Numbered from the stretch's first letter, positions 42,087 to 54,593 are shown. The stretch is 64,000 bases of DNA from Pseudoalteromonas rubra (GCF_005886805.2 NZ_CP045429.1:1086501-1150500), one strand, 5' to 3'. Notes: generated by a model not told the origin, from the sequence alone. A program made the numbers and translations.

Positions 42087-44243
42087 ATGGTTGCGACTCG
42101 CCAGTCTCATCAATCCGGTCTGCCAGCTGATTTTCATGCTCGGCTTGCGTTACTGAACTTAGCGCAGGAAAAACGAGACCGACTGGATCAGGTTTATGCT
42201 CTGTGTCCACAAGATGATTCAACCACCACCCTGGCCAAAGCCATTGAAATGGTTGAGATACTGGCAGAGCTGAATTTTGATTCAGAGTCGCTGGCTGGCG
42301 CATTTTTGACCCCTTACTTCCTATCCGGGCAAGTTGAGCTTGATGCCATTGAGCAGGCACAAGGTGAAAATGTTGCCTTGTTGCTCAAAGGCGTTGAACA
42401 AATGGCGTCGATCAGTACTTTGGCACACCAAGGGAAAGGCAGTCTGCAAATCGACAAAATTCGTCGCATGTTGTTAGCCATGGTAGAAGATGTGCGTGCT
42501 GTGGTGATCAAGCTGGCCGAGCAGATCTGCTACCTGCGCGCGGTAAAAAATGCTTCTGAAGAAGAACGCGTGGTGGCCGCAAAGGCCACGGCTAATATCT
42601 TTGCGCCGTTGGCAAACCGGTTGGGAATAGGGCAACTCAAGTGGGAGCTCGAAGATCTCTCATTTCGCTATTTGCATCCAACAACCTATAAAAACATTGC
42701 CAAGCAGCTGTCAGACAAACGCCTTGATCGTGAAGCCTACATGGCCAGTATGGTGGAGTTAGTCCAGAATAAGCTTAAAGACGCCGGTATAGAGGCTGAA
42801 GTGTACGGCCGTCCTAAGCATATTTACAGCATCTATAAAAAAATGATGCAAAAGAATTATGAGTTTGATCAGCTGTTTGATATCCGCGCCATGCGGGTGG
42901 TGGTCAATGAAATTCAGGATTGTTATGGTGCGCTGGGCATAGTGCATACCAATTGGCGACATCTGCACAAAGAATTTGATGACTATGTTGCGACGCCTAA
43001 ACAGAATGGTTATCAGTCAATTCACACGGTGGTTTTTGGCCCTGAAGGTAAAACCGTTGAGATCCAGATCCGTACCCAGGCCATGCATCAGGATGCAGAA
43101 CTGGGCGTAGCGGCGCACTGGATGTACAAAGAAGGTGCTTTGCCGGGTCGTGGCTCGGGGTACGAGCAAAAAATCAGCTGGCTGAGAAAACTGCTGCAAT
43201 GGCAAGAAGAAGTGGTTGATGGTAGTGAACTGGCGGAAGAGTTAAAAAATCAGGTTGTGGAAGACCGAGTGTATGTCTTTACACCCAAAGGCGATATTTT
43301 TGATCTGCCACTGGGCGCCACCCCATTGGATTTTGCCTACTATATTCACTCCAATGTTGGCCATCGCTGCATTGGTGCCAAGGTATTTGGCAAGATAGTG
43401 CCGTTTACCCATAAGTTATCGACTGGCGATCAGGTCGAGATACTGACTCAGAAAAACCCTTCGCCAAGTCGGGATTGGCTTAGTCCGTCTTTGGGGTATG
43501 TTCATTCATCCAGAGCGCGCAGCAAGATACATCACTGGTTTAAGCAACAAGACAGAGATAAAAACCTTCAGGCTGGTAAAGAGATCCTCGATGGGCACCT
43601 GCAAAAGCTGGATTTGACTTACAAGGATCTAGACTCAGCCATTGAACGGTTTAATTTTAAAGAGCTCGACGATTTGATGGTGGCCATTGGGGCCGGTGAT
43701 ATTCGTATTAATCAGTTCCTGAACTACGTGCAGGACAAACCTGAGCCTATGCCTAAGCTCAAAATGAGCGCGCCGAAAAAACACAAGGGCGATAGTAATG
43801 GCATTGTGGTGGAGGGCGTTGGTAATCTGATGAGCCATGTTGCCAAGTGCTGTCAGCCCGTACCCGGTGATGAAATCGTGGGTTATATCACCCAGGGGCG
43901 GGGCATTGCGGTGCATCGCGCCGATTGTGATTCTTTTGCCCATATTTGTGAGCAGCACCCAGAGCGGGAAATCGCTGTCAGCTGGGCGGACGAAGTCCGT
44001 TCCAGTTATGCCGTTACCCTACATATTGAAGCTAATGACCGCCATGGCCTGATCCGCGACATCAGTTCGGTGCTGGCCAACGAAAAACTCAATGTGATGA
44101 ATATGAACGTCAATACCCTGGATGACAAAGATGTCGCGATTTTCACGATGAAACTGGAAGTGGGCGACCTAGGTGCAATGAATCGCTTACTCACTAAACT
44201 GATGCAAATTGAAGGCGTGTTTGAAGCCAGGAGACAACACTGA
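42087..44243 (+). CDS. relA: (p)ppGpp synthetase RelA
   Basis: Ribosome-associated alarmone synthetase of the stringent response, 718 aa. The N-terminal hydrolase-like region has lost the HD motif (FLTPYF where HD is expected), so only synthesis is likely. The synthetase domain (YGRPKHIYSIYKKM, FDIRAMRVVV), TGS domain (VYVFTPKGDIFDLPLGATPLDFAY), helical and zinc-finger-like region (AKCCQPVPGDEIVGY) and C-terminal ACT domain are present in order. A strong AAAGGAGGT lies before the ATG, within the end of rlmD. Confidence 0.96.
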   Translation: MVATRQSHQSGLPADFHARLALLNLAQEKRDRLDQVYALCPQDDSTTTLAKAIEMVEILAELNFDSESLAGAFLTPYFLSGQVELDAIEQAQGENVALLLKGVEQMASISTLAHQGKGSLQIDKIRRMLLAMVEDVRAVVIKLAEQICYLRAVKNASEEERVVAAKATANIFAPLANRLGIGQLKWELEDLSFRYLHPTTYKNIAKQLSDKRLDREAYMASMVELVQNKLKDAGIEAEVYGRPKHIYSIYKKMMQKNYEFDQLFDIRAMRVVVNEIQDCYGALGIVHTNWRHLHKEFDDYVATPKQNGYQSIHTVVFGPEGKTVEIQIRTQAMHQDAELGVAAHWMYKEGALPGRGSGYEQKISWLRKLLQWQEEVVDGSELAEELKNQVVEDRVYVFTPKGDIFDLPLGATPLDFAYYIHSNVGHRCIGAKVFGKIVPFTHKLSTGDQVEILTQKNPSPSRDWLSPSLGYVHSSRARSKIHHWFKQQDRDKNLQAGKEILDGHLQKLDLTYKDLDSAIERFNFKELDDLMVAIGAGDIRINQFLNYVQDKPEPMPKLKMSAPKKHKGDSNGIVVEGVGNLMSHVAKCCQPVPGDEIVGYITQGRGIAVHRADCDSFAHICEQHPEREIAVSWADEVRSSYAVTLHIEANDRHGLIRDISSVLANEKLNVMNMNVNTLDDKDVAIFTMKLEVGDLGAMNRLLTKLMQIEGVFEARRQH

Positions 44244-44245
44244 GT

Positions 44246-45046
44246 ATGAGTGCCCCGTTACAGCAGTTGCTGGATATCATGGCGACCCTGCGCGATCCAC
44301 AAAAGGGTTGCGCCTGGGATCAACAACAGACCTTCGAAAGCATAGTGCCACATACACTGGAAGAAGCGTACGAAGTGGCCGATAGCATAGAAAAGCAAGA
44401 TTTTGCCGGGCTCAAAGATGAGTTGGGGGATTTACTGTTTCAGGTGATATTTTATGCCCAGTTGGGTAAAGAAGCCGGGTTGTTTGAGTTTGAAGACATA
44501 GTGAAGGGGCTAAACGATAAGCTGGTACGCCGTCACCCCCATGTTTTTGACACACCGGATGCGACATTGAGTGACGCCGAATTACAGGCGCAGTGGCAGG
44601 CAATCAAAGACACTGAGCGTGGTGCTCAGTCTACGGGCTTTGGTGACGATGTGCCACTAAACCTGCCCGCTCTTTCGCGGGCGGCGAAAATTCAAAGGCG
44701 CGCGGCTTCTTTGGGGTTCGACTGGCCTACTTATCAGGGCGCGCTGGATAAAGTGGCTGAAGAGGTCACTGAGGTGAATGAAGCACTGAGTCAGGACCCG
44801 CTGTCTGAGCACAGTGCTGAGGAGCTGGGAGATTTGTTGTTTGCCACCGTGAATGTAGTGCGACATGTAAAACGTGACCCGGAACAGCTATTACGCCGTG
44901 CGAGTGACAAATTTATTGGCCGTTTCAGCGCCATTGAAGGTATTCTGGCGGAACAACAGATTGCCTTATCTGACGCCAGTTTGGCGCAAATGGATGATGC
45001 CTGGGAAGAAGTCAAACGACGCCAGCGCTTAGGTGAGAATAATTAA
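44246..45046 (+). CDS. mazG: Nucleoside triphosphate pyrophosphohydrolase MazG
   Basis: Hydrolyses nucleoside triphosphates to monophosphates and pyrophosphate; in E. coli it lowers (p)ppGpp indirectly and sanitises the nucleotide pool. The 266 aa contain two MazG domains. The first has the metal-binding EEAYEV...DELGDLLFQV pattern (about residues 38-67) and the second EEVTEVNEAL...EELGDLLFATVNV. The start is 2 bases after the relA stop, forming an rlmD-relA-mazG operon as in E. coli. Confidence 0.95.
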   Translation: MSAPLQQLLDIMATLRDPQKGCAWDQQQTFESIVPHTLEEAYEVADSIEKQDFAGLKDELGDLLFQVIFYAQLGKEAGLFEFEDIVKGLNDKLVRRHPHVFDTPDATLSDAELQAQWQAIKDTERGAQSTGFGDDVPLNLPALSRAAKIQRRAASLGFDWPTYQGALDKVAEEVTEVNEALSQDPLSEHSAEELGDLLFATVNVVRHVKRDPEQLLRRASDKFIGRFSAIEGILAEQQIALSDASLAQMDDAWEEVKRRQRLGENN

Positions 45047-45083
45047 AGGGGGTGATTTTTCGCTGGATTGCCCCTAGCGTTTT

Positions 45084-45092
45084 TGCTATACT
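45084..45092 (+). promoter_or_regulatory. Extended -10 promoter candidate for pyrG
   Basis: TGCTATACT, a TGn-extended -10 element, ends 57 bases before the pyrG ATG. There is no good -35 at 17 bases, as is common for extended -10 promoters. Confidence 0.5.
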
Positions 45093-45134
45093 ATTGCCCC
45101 GTCTTGATTCTTATTTAAATTCCATTTTTCCTGA

Positions 45135-46784
<1,650 letters not shown>

Positions 46785-46789
46785 TAATA

Positions 46790-46819
46790 AAAAGCCGTGC
46801 CTCAGTGCACGGCTTTTTT
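46790..46819 (+). terminator. Intrinsic terminator after pyrG
   Basis: AAAAGCCGTGC / GCACGGCTTTT stem with a 6-base loop, ending in T6, just after the pyrG stop. Confidence 0.92.
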
Positions 46820-46846
46820 AATTACCGAATGCGTTAAATAATCCAG

Positions 46847-48262
<1,416 letters not shown>

Positions 48263-48277
48263 TCAATCTGACCAGAT

Positions 48278-48309
48278 AAAAAAGCCGCGTAATTTAACGC
48301 GGCTTTTTT
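48278..48309 (+). terminator. Intrinsic terminator after eno
   Basis: Perfect 13-base stem AAAAAAGCCGCGT / ACGCGGCTTTTTT with an AATTTA loop, 15 bases after the eno stop. Confidence 0.93.
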
Positions 48310-48372
48310 GTGCAATTTACTCTATGTTCCTGTATCATACCCGGCCAGATAATAACTAATAAAGGACTAATT

Positions 48373-48723
48373 ATGAAATTCAAAAAACTTATTGCGTCTA
48401 TTTCTTTGGTTGCAGCCAGCATTAGTGCACCTGCATTTGCAAACTACTCATGTAAAGGTAAAGTGAGTTCAGTATCACTGGGAGCGAATAGTCGATTGTA
48501 TGCTTCTATAGATGGTGTAGTAAGTAATGGTGGGATCTGTTTTTTAAACGATTCGGAAAAAGGCAAGTTCTGTAACGCGGTATACAGTAGCTTATTGGTT
48601 GCACTTGGTGCACAAAAAGAGGTGGTAGTATACTTCAGCAAAGGGACTGCAGCGGACTGTAACAAAGGAAGCTGGGTTACTTTTGAAGATCATGGCTTTT
48701 ACCATATCAGTTTGAAAAAATAG
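48373..48723 (+). CDS. Small secreted protein with four cysteines, unknown function
   Basis: I do not recognise this 116-aa protein. It starts with a clear signal peptide (MKFKKLIASISLVAASISAPAFA, cleavage expected before NYSC). The mature part of about 93 residues has four cysteines (NYSC, GICF, KFCN, ADCN), enough for two disulfides, and looks beta-rich with little charge bias. The ATG at 48373 has AAAGGA upstream; the frame extends further but lacks another good start. It is a stand-alone gene between the eno terminator and convergent mutH. A small periplasmic or secreted protein is likely. Confidence 0.8.
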   Translation: MKFKKLIASISLVAASISAPAFANYSCKGKVSSVSLGANSRLYASIDGVVSNGGICFLNDSEKGKFCNAVYSSLLVALGAQKEVVVYFSKGTAADCNKGSWVTFEDHGFYHISLKK

Positions 48724-48737
48724 TCATTTGATACAGG

Positions 48738-48762
48738 GAGCCTGACATATTCAATCAGGCTC
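48738..48762. terminator. Hairpin between convergent genes
   Basis: GAGCCTGA / TCAGGCTC, eight perfect bases with a 9-base loop, overlapping the last two bases of mutH. No T-run, so only a plausible bidirectional terminator. Confidence 0.45.
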
Positions 48763-49477
48763 AACCAGCATACTGTTGCGACAAAATCCCCTGTGTAAAC
48801 TGCATTTTCAGATAAAACCCGCGTGGCAGGGTTTTTATCAGTTTACCTTGTGGACCAATGGCGTCTGTCAGCGCTTTACTATTGGCGGCTTTTGGTCGGA
48901 TCTGCATTACTTCACCAAGTTTGCCACTAATTTCATCTACACGCCCAAGTGCAATTAATTCAATTTGTTCTTCCCAGTCTCGTTGTAGCTGATGCTCCTG
49001 AATCGCAGTTGGTTGCCATAAAAAGCCTGTCCCTATGGTGCGATCAACCGGGGCTATGTCTCGTTCCGCTAAAATCGGTAGCCACAATACATGAGTAAGC
49101 TTTTTCTTTACGGTACTGTCTTGCCAGCGTAAACCGGTCAGATTGGTGAGGGGAACCACTGACACATAGGTGGTTTCGAGTGGTTTGCCGTTATAGCCTA
49201 TGGGCAGGGTTTTTAGTTCGACACCGATAAACTCAAAGTCAGGCACTGGTTTAGAGCCTGCACTGGCTCCCAACACATATTCAATGAGCTGGCCAGGCCA
49301 GCCTTTTTCCCGGGTCAGATCTTGTGGGGTTTTAAAATGAAACTGCGCAGCCAGTTCCCCCAGGGTCTGCCCGGCAATGGCATCTACACGGGTCATGAGT
49401 TCAGCAATGGATTGGGGTGGGGTGGGCTTTTGCACAGTCTGGCTCGTTACTATCTGATTGGCCTCGTATGGTAACAA
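48761..49477 (-). CDS. mutH: DNA mismatch repair endonuclease MutH
   Basis: Nicks the unmethylated strand at hemimethylated GATC sites, activated by MutL. The catalytic D-x6-E-x-K is visible as D80, E87, K89 (DFEFIGVELK), along with the conserved LGASAGSKP and RGFYLK blocks. The start is uncertain: the longest form begins at a TTG (238 aa) with no clear ribosome-binding site and has about 16 more N-terminal residues than E. coli MutH; a GTG at codon 15 or nearby is an alternative. Its presence implies Dam-directed repair, consistent with a gammaproteobacterium. Confidence 0.93.
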   Translation of the reverse strand: MLPYEANQIVTSQTVQKPTPPQSIAELMTRVDAIAGQTLGELAAQFHFKTPQDLTREKGWPGQLIEYVLGASAGSKPVPDFEFIGVELKTLPIGYNGKPLETTYVSVVPLTNLTGLRWQDSTVKKKLTHVLWLPILAERDIAPVDRTIGTGFLWQPTAIQEHQLQRDWEEQIELIALGRVDEISGKLGEVMQIRPKAANSKALTDAIGPQGKLIKTLPRGFYLKMQFTQGILSQQYAG

Positions 49478-49866
49478 AAATAATTAGGAAATGTGGATTA
49501 ATACAGGTTTGTGTGTTTTTTGAACGTCTTCTCTGTGGGTTATTCTTTAAGCTGTGACTTTCCCACTATCTAGATTTAATTTTCTGATTTATATGGCTTT
49601 TTTAAATTTCATCCAACATCATTTAGAGTCAAAAATGGCCATCCATTGGATAAATACAAGTATATAAACATAATTATCCACAGATTCTGTGGAGAAAATG
49701 CAAATTTGACTAGGTTATTGTGGATTTGTTTGTAAAATCATCATGATTAGTCAAACTTATGCACAAGTTGTGGGTAAGTTGCGTAAAAGCAGGAATTAAA
49801 TTTGCCCAGTGCTCTGAGTTGTGGAACAATCAAAATCATATCAAACAAATATACGAGGCACTTAAG
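49478..49866. other. Divergent mutH/rppH intergenic region with DnaA-box-like sites
   Basis: An AT-rich gap of 389 bases with no gene I support. It contains a perfect DnaA box TTATCCACA at 49674-49682 facing a one-mismatch box (TGTGGAGAA, 49688-49696), so that TCCACAG-ATT-CTGTGGA forms a palindrome. Further one- or two-mismatch boxes are at 49492, 49534, 49719 and 49769. Promoters of mutH and rppH must also lie here. An open frame from 49759 runs into rppH but is not needed for it. Confidence 0.5.
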
Positions 49867-50385
49867 GTGATTGATGCCGAAGGATTTCGTGCCAATGTAG
49901 GAATTGTTATTTGTAACAATCAGGGGCAGGTATTTTGGGCGCGGCGCTATGGCCAGCATTCATGGCAGTTTCCGCAAGGGGGTGTGGATGAAGGTGAAAC
50001 GCCCGAGCAGACCATGTACCGTGAACTGCATGAAGAGGTTGGGCTACGACCGGAAGATGTGGAAATCGTTGCCAGCTCAAAACATTGGTTACGTTATAAA
50101 TTACCAAAGCGACTGATCCGTAAAGACTCAAGTCCAGTGTGTATTGGCCAGAAGCAAAAATGGTTTCTGCTGAAACTCAAGTGCAAAGATGAAGATGTAG
50201 ACTTAATGCGCACACATCACCCTGAATTTGATGATTGGCGTTGGGTCAGTTATTGGTATCCTGTGCGCCAGGTTGTGTCGTTTAAACGCGATGTATACCG
50301 CAGGGTGATGAAAGAGTTTGCCCCCTTTGCGATGCCTTTTAATCGTAAAGAACATGCACATAAAGACCACTGGCGACGTCGTTAG
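49867..50385 (+). CDS. rppH: RNA pyrophosphohydrolase RppH
   Basis: Removes pyrophosphate from mRNA 5' ends, triggering RNase E decay. The 172-aa protein has the Nudix box at residues 38-60 (G38 to L60, containing REL-x-EE-x-GL) and the long conserved [20 protein letters not shown] block. I place the start at GTG 49867, giving [17 protein letters not shown], which aligns with the E. coli start and has GAGG 8 bases upstream; the frame is open for 36 more codons upstream but that part is not family-like. Confidence 0.94.
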   Translation: MIDAEGFRANVGIVICNNQGQVFWARRYGQHSWQFPQGGVDEGETPEQTMYRELHEEVGLRPEDVEIVASSKHWLRYKLPKRLIRKDSSPVCIGQKQKWFLLKLKCKDEDVDLMRTHHPEFDDWRWVSYWYPVRQVVSFKRDVYRRVMKEFAPFAMPFNRKEHAHKDHWRRR

Positions 50386-50478
50386 ATAGCATAGCGTATC
50401 GTCACCAGTGTTGGTTATGCTTAACAGAAAGAGTAAATGAGCAGTACAGAGCGATTTCTACCAATTTAGGAGTCAGGT

Positions 50479-52758
50479 GTGTTAGCAACATTACGAACCA
50501 TCGCGGAGGTAGTCTCACAGCAGGATAACCTCGAAACGGCCTTATCTCGCTTTGTGATGATGGTTAAGGAAGCAATGCACACTGAGTGTTGTTCCGTTTA
50601 CTTTGCCGATTATAGTCAGGACAACTTTGTACTGATGGCCAGTGACGGCCTCAATCCGGACGCCGTTGGCCAATTTCGGGTCGGCTTTACAGAGGGTCTG
50701 GTTGGGTTGGTTGCCCAGCGTGAAGAGCCCATCAATATCGCGCATGCCCAGAGTCACCCCAGATTCAAATTACACGCCGAGGTGCACGAAGAGGGCTACA
50801 ATGCCTTTTTGTCTGTACCTGTTGTGCATCAACGAAAAGTGCTGGGCGTGATTGTAGTTCAGCAACGAGAAGAGCGCGTCTTCAGCCATGATGAGGAGTC
50901 CTTCTTAATTACACTGTCTGCCCAGCTGGCCTCACAACTTGCGCAGGTGGAATTACAATCTGTCCTGAAGCAGGATGCTTCCAGTCATAAAACATCGGTG
51001 CTTAAAGGGGTTGCAAGTGCGCCTGGTATTGCCCTGGGTGAAGCCTTTGTCGTTATCCCTAAACTCGACTTTGCCAGTATTGAATCTCAGCAGTGTGAGC
51101 AAATACATCAGCAGCGACAATTATTCCAGCAGGCGGTTGCTGCGACCCGACAAGAGTTTCATGTGCTGAAAAATACTCTCAGCGATTCGTTACCCAAAGA
51201 AGCTCTGGCTGTGTTTGAAGTGTATCAGCAACTGCTGGATGCCCGCAGTCTGGGGCAGCGTGTTGAACAGCAACTGGAGCAGGGGTGGAATGCTAAATCT
51301 GCGCTAAAGCATGTGATTACTGAGCTGGTGACGCAGTTTGAAGCCATGTCTGATCCATACATACGAGAGCGGGCGGTCGATGTTCGAGATCTGGGGCTCA
51401 GAGTTCTGCATCACCTGGTCAGCACCGAGAGCATGGTTAAGAGCTACCCGGATAACACCATTTTAATTGCCAATGAACTGACACCCGCGATGCTGGCCGA
51501 GGTCCCTAAAAACAAACTCAAAGGGGTCATCAGTGTGCACGGTTCGGCAAACTCACATGCCTCCATTTTGACTCGGGCAATGGGGATCCCTGCTATTTGG
51601 GGGATTGAAGACATACCCTTGTTGCAGTTCGATGGCAAAGATATGATCCTCGACGCCTACGCCGGGCGTGTTTATATTTCGCCTTCCGACGTGTTACGTA
51701 ATGAGTACTCCGCACTCAAGCTCAAAGAGGGCCAGCTACACGACAAATTTGAAGCTGAACACCATTTATCCTCTGTCACTGCGGATGGTGAACGCATCAG
51801 CCTGTTGCTCAATGCCGGCCTGGACTTATCGACCGAGCATCTCAGTGCTAAGTACTGTGATGGTGTGGGCTTGTATCGTACCGAAGCCTGGTTTATGCAG
51901 CGTGGACAATTCCCTTCTCAGGCTGAGCAGGAGAGCTGGTATCGCGATGTGCTGGCTCGTTATCATCCTGAGCCTGTCATTATGCGTACGTTGGATATAG
52001 GGGGCGATAAGGTACTGGACTACTTTAATATCAATGAAGATAACCCCTTTCTTGGCTGGCGAGGGATCCGGGTTACGCTTGATCATCCAGAGCTGTTTTT
52101 AGATCAACTCAAGGCCATGCTTAAAGCCAATGCGGGCCTGGGCAATTTACGTATTATGCTGCCTATGGTTAGCCATACCGAGGAAGTTGATGAAGCTCTG
52201 GGTCTGCTGGAACAGGCCTACTTTGAACTACAAGAAGAATGGGCCGACCAATTTTATACCATAGATAAACCCGACATCGGCGTGATGCTTGAAGTGCCAT
52301 CGAGTATCTTTTTATTGCCTGAATGGGCTGAAAAAGTCGATTTTTGCTCGGTGGGTAGCAATGATTTAACGCAATACCTGCTGGCGGTAGACAGGGCCAA
52401 TGCACAGGTGGCTGAGTTGTTTGAGCCTTATCATCCCAGTGTGCTGCGGGTACTGAAAAAAATTGCCGATGACTGTCAGCAGCTAGAGCTACCATTTAGT
52501 TTGTGTGGTGAGCTGGGTGGTGAGCCGGAAGGTGCCATCTTACTTGTGGCAATGGGATTTCGTCGTCTTAGTATGAATATTTCCTCCCTGAATAAGATAA
52601 AGTGGACACTGCGCCGGCTTGCGGTAAAAGATATGGAAGCCTTGCTCACTCAGTGCCTTATGGCATCCAGTGCCAAACAGGTTCACCGTCTATTACGTGA
52701 ATTTCTGATAGCGCATGGGCTAAGTGAGTTACTTTATACCAAAAGTGATACTGTCTGA
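50479..52758 (+). CDS. ptsP: Phosphoenolpyruvate-protein phosphotransferase PtsP (EI-Ntr)
   Basis: First enzyme of the nitrogen phosphotransferase relay; it takes phosphate from PEP and passes it to NPr. The 759-aa protein has an N-terminal GAF domain (about residues 18-165), which distinguishes it from sugar-PTS enzyme I, then the EI N-domain with the active His at H360 (GSANSHASILTRAMGIPA) and the PEP-binding TIM barrel (RTEAWFMQR, RTLDIGGDK, LCGELGG). GTG start with AGGAG upstream. The rppH-ptsP-lgt-thyA order matches E. coli, with one extra gene after ptsP. Confidence 0.96.
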   Translation: MLATLRTIAEVVSQQDNLETALSRFVMMVKEAMHTECCSVYFADYSQDNFVLMASDGLNPDAVGQFRVGFTEGLVGLVAQREEPINIAHAQSHPRFKLHAEVHEEGYNAFLSVPVVHQRKVLGVIVVQQREERVFSHDEESFLITLSAQLASQLAQVELQSVLKQDASSHKTSVLKGVASAPGIALGEAFVVIPKLDFASIESQQCEQIHQQRQLFQQAVAATRQEFHVLKNTLSDSLPKEALAVFEVYQQLLDARSLGQRVEQQLEQGWNAKSALKHVITELVTQFEAMSDPYIRERAVDVRDLGLRVLHHLVSTESMVKSYPDNTILIANELTPAMLAEVPKNKLKGVISVHGSANSHASILTRAMGIPAIWGIEDIPLLQFDGKDMILDAYAGRVYISPSDVLRNEYSALKLKEGQLHDKFEAEHHLSSVTADGERISLLLNAGLDLSTEHLSAKYCDGVGLYRTEAWFMQRGQFPSQAEQESWYRDVLARYHPEPVIMRTLDIGGDKVLDYFNINEDNPFLGWRGIRVTLDHPELFLDQLKAMLKANAGLGNLRIMLPMVSHTEEVDEALGLLEQAYFELQEEWADQFYTIDKPDIGVMLEVPSSIFLLPEWAEKVDFCSVGSNDLTQYLLAVDRANAQVAELFEPYHPSVLRVLKKIADDCQQLELPFSLCGELGGEPEGAILLVAMGFRRLSMNISSLNKIKWTLRRLAVKDMEALLTQCLMASSAKQVHRLLREFLIAHGLSELLYTKSDTV

Positions 52759-52824
52759 ACCGCGACTGGAGGCGTTCGCTCAGATACGTTACTATAACGC
52801 GCCCATAATAATAAGAGCGTCTTT

Positions 52825-53637
52825 ATGACAATCAGTGTGTTACTCATTTTGAGCTGCGCCTTGCTTGGCTGTGTGGTTGGTTTCCTTGCAGGGTTATTAG
52901 GCATTGGCGGCGGTTTGATCATCGTCCCGGTACTGTCGGCAATTTTATTGTATTTCGAGGTACTGGCTAATGAACATGTGATTGTTGTGGCCATTGCGAC
53001 GTCTTTGGCGTCAATATTATTTACGTCAACCTCCTCCGCGCTGGCGCACCACCGAAATCACAATGTGCCCTGGGAGATTGCGCCCTGGGTGATGACGGGC
53101 GTGGCTCTGGGCGCTTTAGTCAGTGGCTTTATGGTTTCACTGATCCCGGTGCACTGGGTAAAGTGGACGTTTGTCATTTCAGTGTTGCTTATTGCCGTTA
53201 AAATGGTCTTCAGTTCTCAATCATCAGCCCCTGAAAAGCCGCGCGATTTGCCGCCTGGCCCGGTTTTAACCGCTATCACCACCCTGATGGGCGCTTTGTC
53301 CGCGATGATAGGGATTGGCGGTGGCGTATTGATTGTGCCACTGTTGAGCTACTTTTCTGTGGATATGCGCAGAGCGATAGGCTGCGGGGCAGTCAGTGGG
53401 ATTGTGATTGCCTTATTTGGCTCTGTTGGCTATGTCGTGTCGGGTGGACAGGCATTGAAATTAACAGACGGGTTTGCCGGTTTTGTGTATTTGCCGGCAT
53501 TATTTGGTATTGTGCTGACATCCTGGTTTGTCGCGCCAATGGGCGCCAAAGCAACGCACTATCTGCCGGTGCCAGTGATTAAGAAAGTGTTCGCGTTACT
53601 GCTCGTGGTGATTGCGGGAAAAATGTTATTTTATTGA
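52825..53637 (+). CDS. TSUP family membrane permease (TauE/SafE)
   Basis: Predicted sulfite/organosulfonate-type exporter, 270 aa, with about eight hydrophobic helices. The two halves each carry the family motif: LLGIGGGLIIVPVLSA near residue 25 and MIGIGGGVLIVPLLSY near residue 160. AAGAG precedes the ATG. The substrate cannot be told from sequence. It sits between ptsP and lgt, 9 bases before lgt, so it is probably cotranscribed with it. Confidence 0.9.
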   Translation: MTISVLLILSCALLGCVVGFLAGLLGIGGGLIIVPVLSAILLYFEVLANEHVIVVAIATSLASILFTSTSSALAHHRNHNVPWEIAPWVMTGVALGALVSGFMVSLIPVHWVKWTFVISVLLIAVKMVFSSQSSAPEKPRDLPPGPVLTAITTLMGALSAMIGIGGGVLIVPLLSYFSVDMRRAIGCGAVSGIVIALFGSVGYVVSGGQALKLTDGFAGFVYLPALFGIVLTSWFVAPMGAKATHYLPVPVIKKVFALLLVVIAGKMLFY

Positions 53638-53646
53638 GGGAAAGCG

Positions 53647-54441
53647 ATGGCTTTGCAGTTTCCAGAAATCGATCCAATTATCTTTTCGATTGGACCCCTG
53701 AGTGTGCGCTGGTATGGCGTGATGTATTTAATCGGTTTTGCGTTTGCCATGTGGTGGGCGAATAAAGAAGCCGATAAGCCCAATTCGGGTTGGACTAAAG
53801 ATGAAGTCAGTGACTTGCTATTTTATGGCATGTTGGGGGTTATCCTGGGTGGACGAATTGGCTACGTATTTTTCTACCAGTTCAACCTCTTCCTTGAAAA
53901 CCCGATGTACCTGCTGCGCATCGATCAGGGTGGCATGTCCTTCCATGGCGGCGCATTGGGTGTCATTGCAGGTATATTTATCTTTGCATGGCGATTTAAG
54001 AAGTCACCGTTGGCCGTGGGCGACTTTGTAGTACCTATGGTCCCTGTGGGCCTGTTGGCCGGGCGTATTGGTAACTTCATCAATGGTGAGTTGTGGGGTC
54101 GCCCCACAGATGTGCCCTGGGCGGTGGTTTTCCCGACAGGCGGCCCGCTTGCTCGTCACCCGTCGCAACTCTACGAAGCCTTTTTGGAAGGCTTGGTGTT
54201 ATTCATCATGCTGATTTGGTATCGCAAGCAGCCGCGTCCGGCTGGCAGTATTGCTGGTTTGTTCCTGGTTGGCTACGGTACATTCCGCTTTATCGTTGAG
54301 TACTTCCGTGAACCGGATGCGCATATTGGCTTGTATGCTGGCATGATTTCTCAAGGTCAAATTTTATCCTTACCTATGGTGATAGGTGGCCTTGGCTTGA
54401 TGCTTTGGAGCCACAAGCGCACCTCGACAGCGAGCGCTTAA
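53647..54441 (+). CDS. lgt: Prolipoprotein diacylglyceryl transferase
   Basis: Adds diacylglycerol to the lipobox cysteine of prolipoproteins in the inner membrane. The 264-aa protein has several helices and the conserved [23 protein letters not shown] and HPSQLYEA motifs plus [16 protein letters not shown] precedes the ATG. The window encodes at least six predicted lipoproteins that would depend on it. Confidence 0.96.
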   Translation: MALQFPEIDPIIFSIGPLSVRWYGVMYLIGFAFAMWWANKEADKPNSGWTKDEVSDLLFYGMLGVILGGRIGYVFFYQFNLFLENPMYLLRIDQGGMSFHGGALGVIAGIFIFAWRFKKSPLAVGDFVVPMVPVGLLAGRIGNFINGELWGRPTDVPWAVVFPTGGPLARHPSQLYEAFLEGLVLFIMLIWYRKQPRPAGSIAGLFLVGYGTFRFIVEYFREPDAHIGLYAGMISQGQILSLPMVIGGLGLMLWSHKRTSTASA

Positions 54442-54449
54442 ACTACTTC

Positions 54450-54471
54450 GGGACCCCGAGCTCGGGGTCCC
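54450..54471 (+). terminator. Perfect 22-bp palindrome after lgt
   Basis: GGGACCCCG / CGGGGTCCC stem with an AGCT loop, 9 bases after the lgt stop. A very stable hairpin, but followed by TGTCTGCCTT rather than a T-run, so termination is likely but unproven. Confidence 0.65.
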
Positions 54472-54537
54472 TGTCTGCCTTGCAATAAATCCCACCGTGA
54501 ATTAGTTACCCCGGCGTGCGAACGTAGTATACTTTTG

Positions 54538-54543
54538 TACCAG
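54538..54543 (+). promoter_or_regulatory. Possible -10 element of the thyA promoter
   Basis: TATACT with a weak TTACCC 16 bases upstream, 50 bases before the thyA ATG. By-eye call only. Confidence 0.35.
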
Positions 54544-54593
54544 ACAAACCCCTTGTGTAGGGTCAATAGAGAGATCATTTTGAGGAGTAAAGC

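Noticed and set aside
42087..44243. Bifunctional SpoT-type synthetase/hydrolase
   Set aside because: The HD hydrolase motif is replaced (FLTPYF), and the rlmD-relA-mazG context is that of RelA.
49492..49777. Replication origin
   Set aside because: DnaA-box-like sites are present but there are no origin-linked genes, no 13-mer array that I could recognise, and the flanking genes are in conserved mutH/rppH order.
49759..49866. N-terminal extension of RppH from 49759
   Set aside because: The 36 extra codons do not align with the family, while GTG 49867 has GAGG upstream and gives the standard N-terminus.
50479..52758. Sugar PTS enzyme I (ptsI)
   Set aside because: The N-terminal GAF domain and the rppH/lgt neighbours identify the nitrogen-PTS enzyme PtsP.
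54450..54471. Palindrome as a mobile-element end or attachment site
   Set aside because: It directly follows lgt, no second copy was noticed, and no transposase or integrase is nearby; a transcript-end hairpin is simpler.
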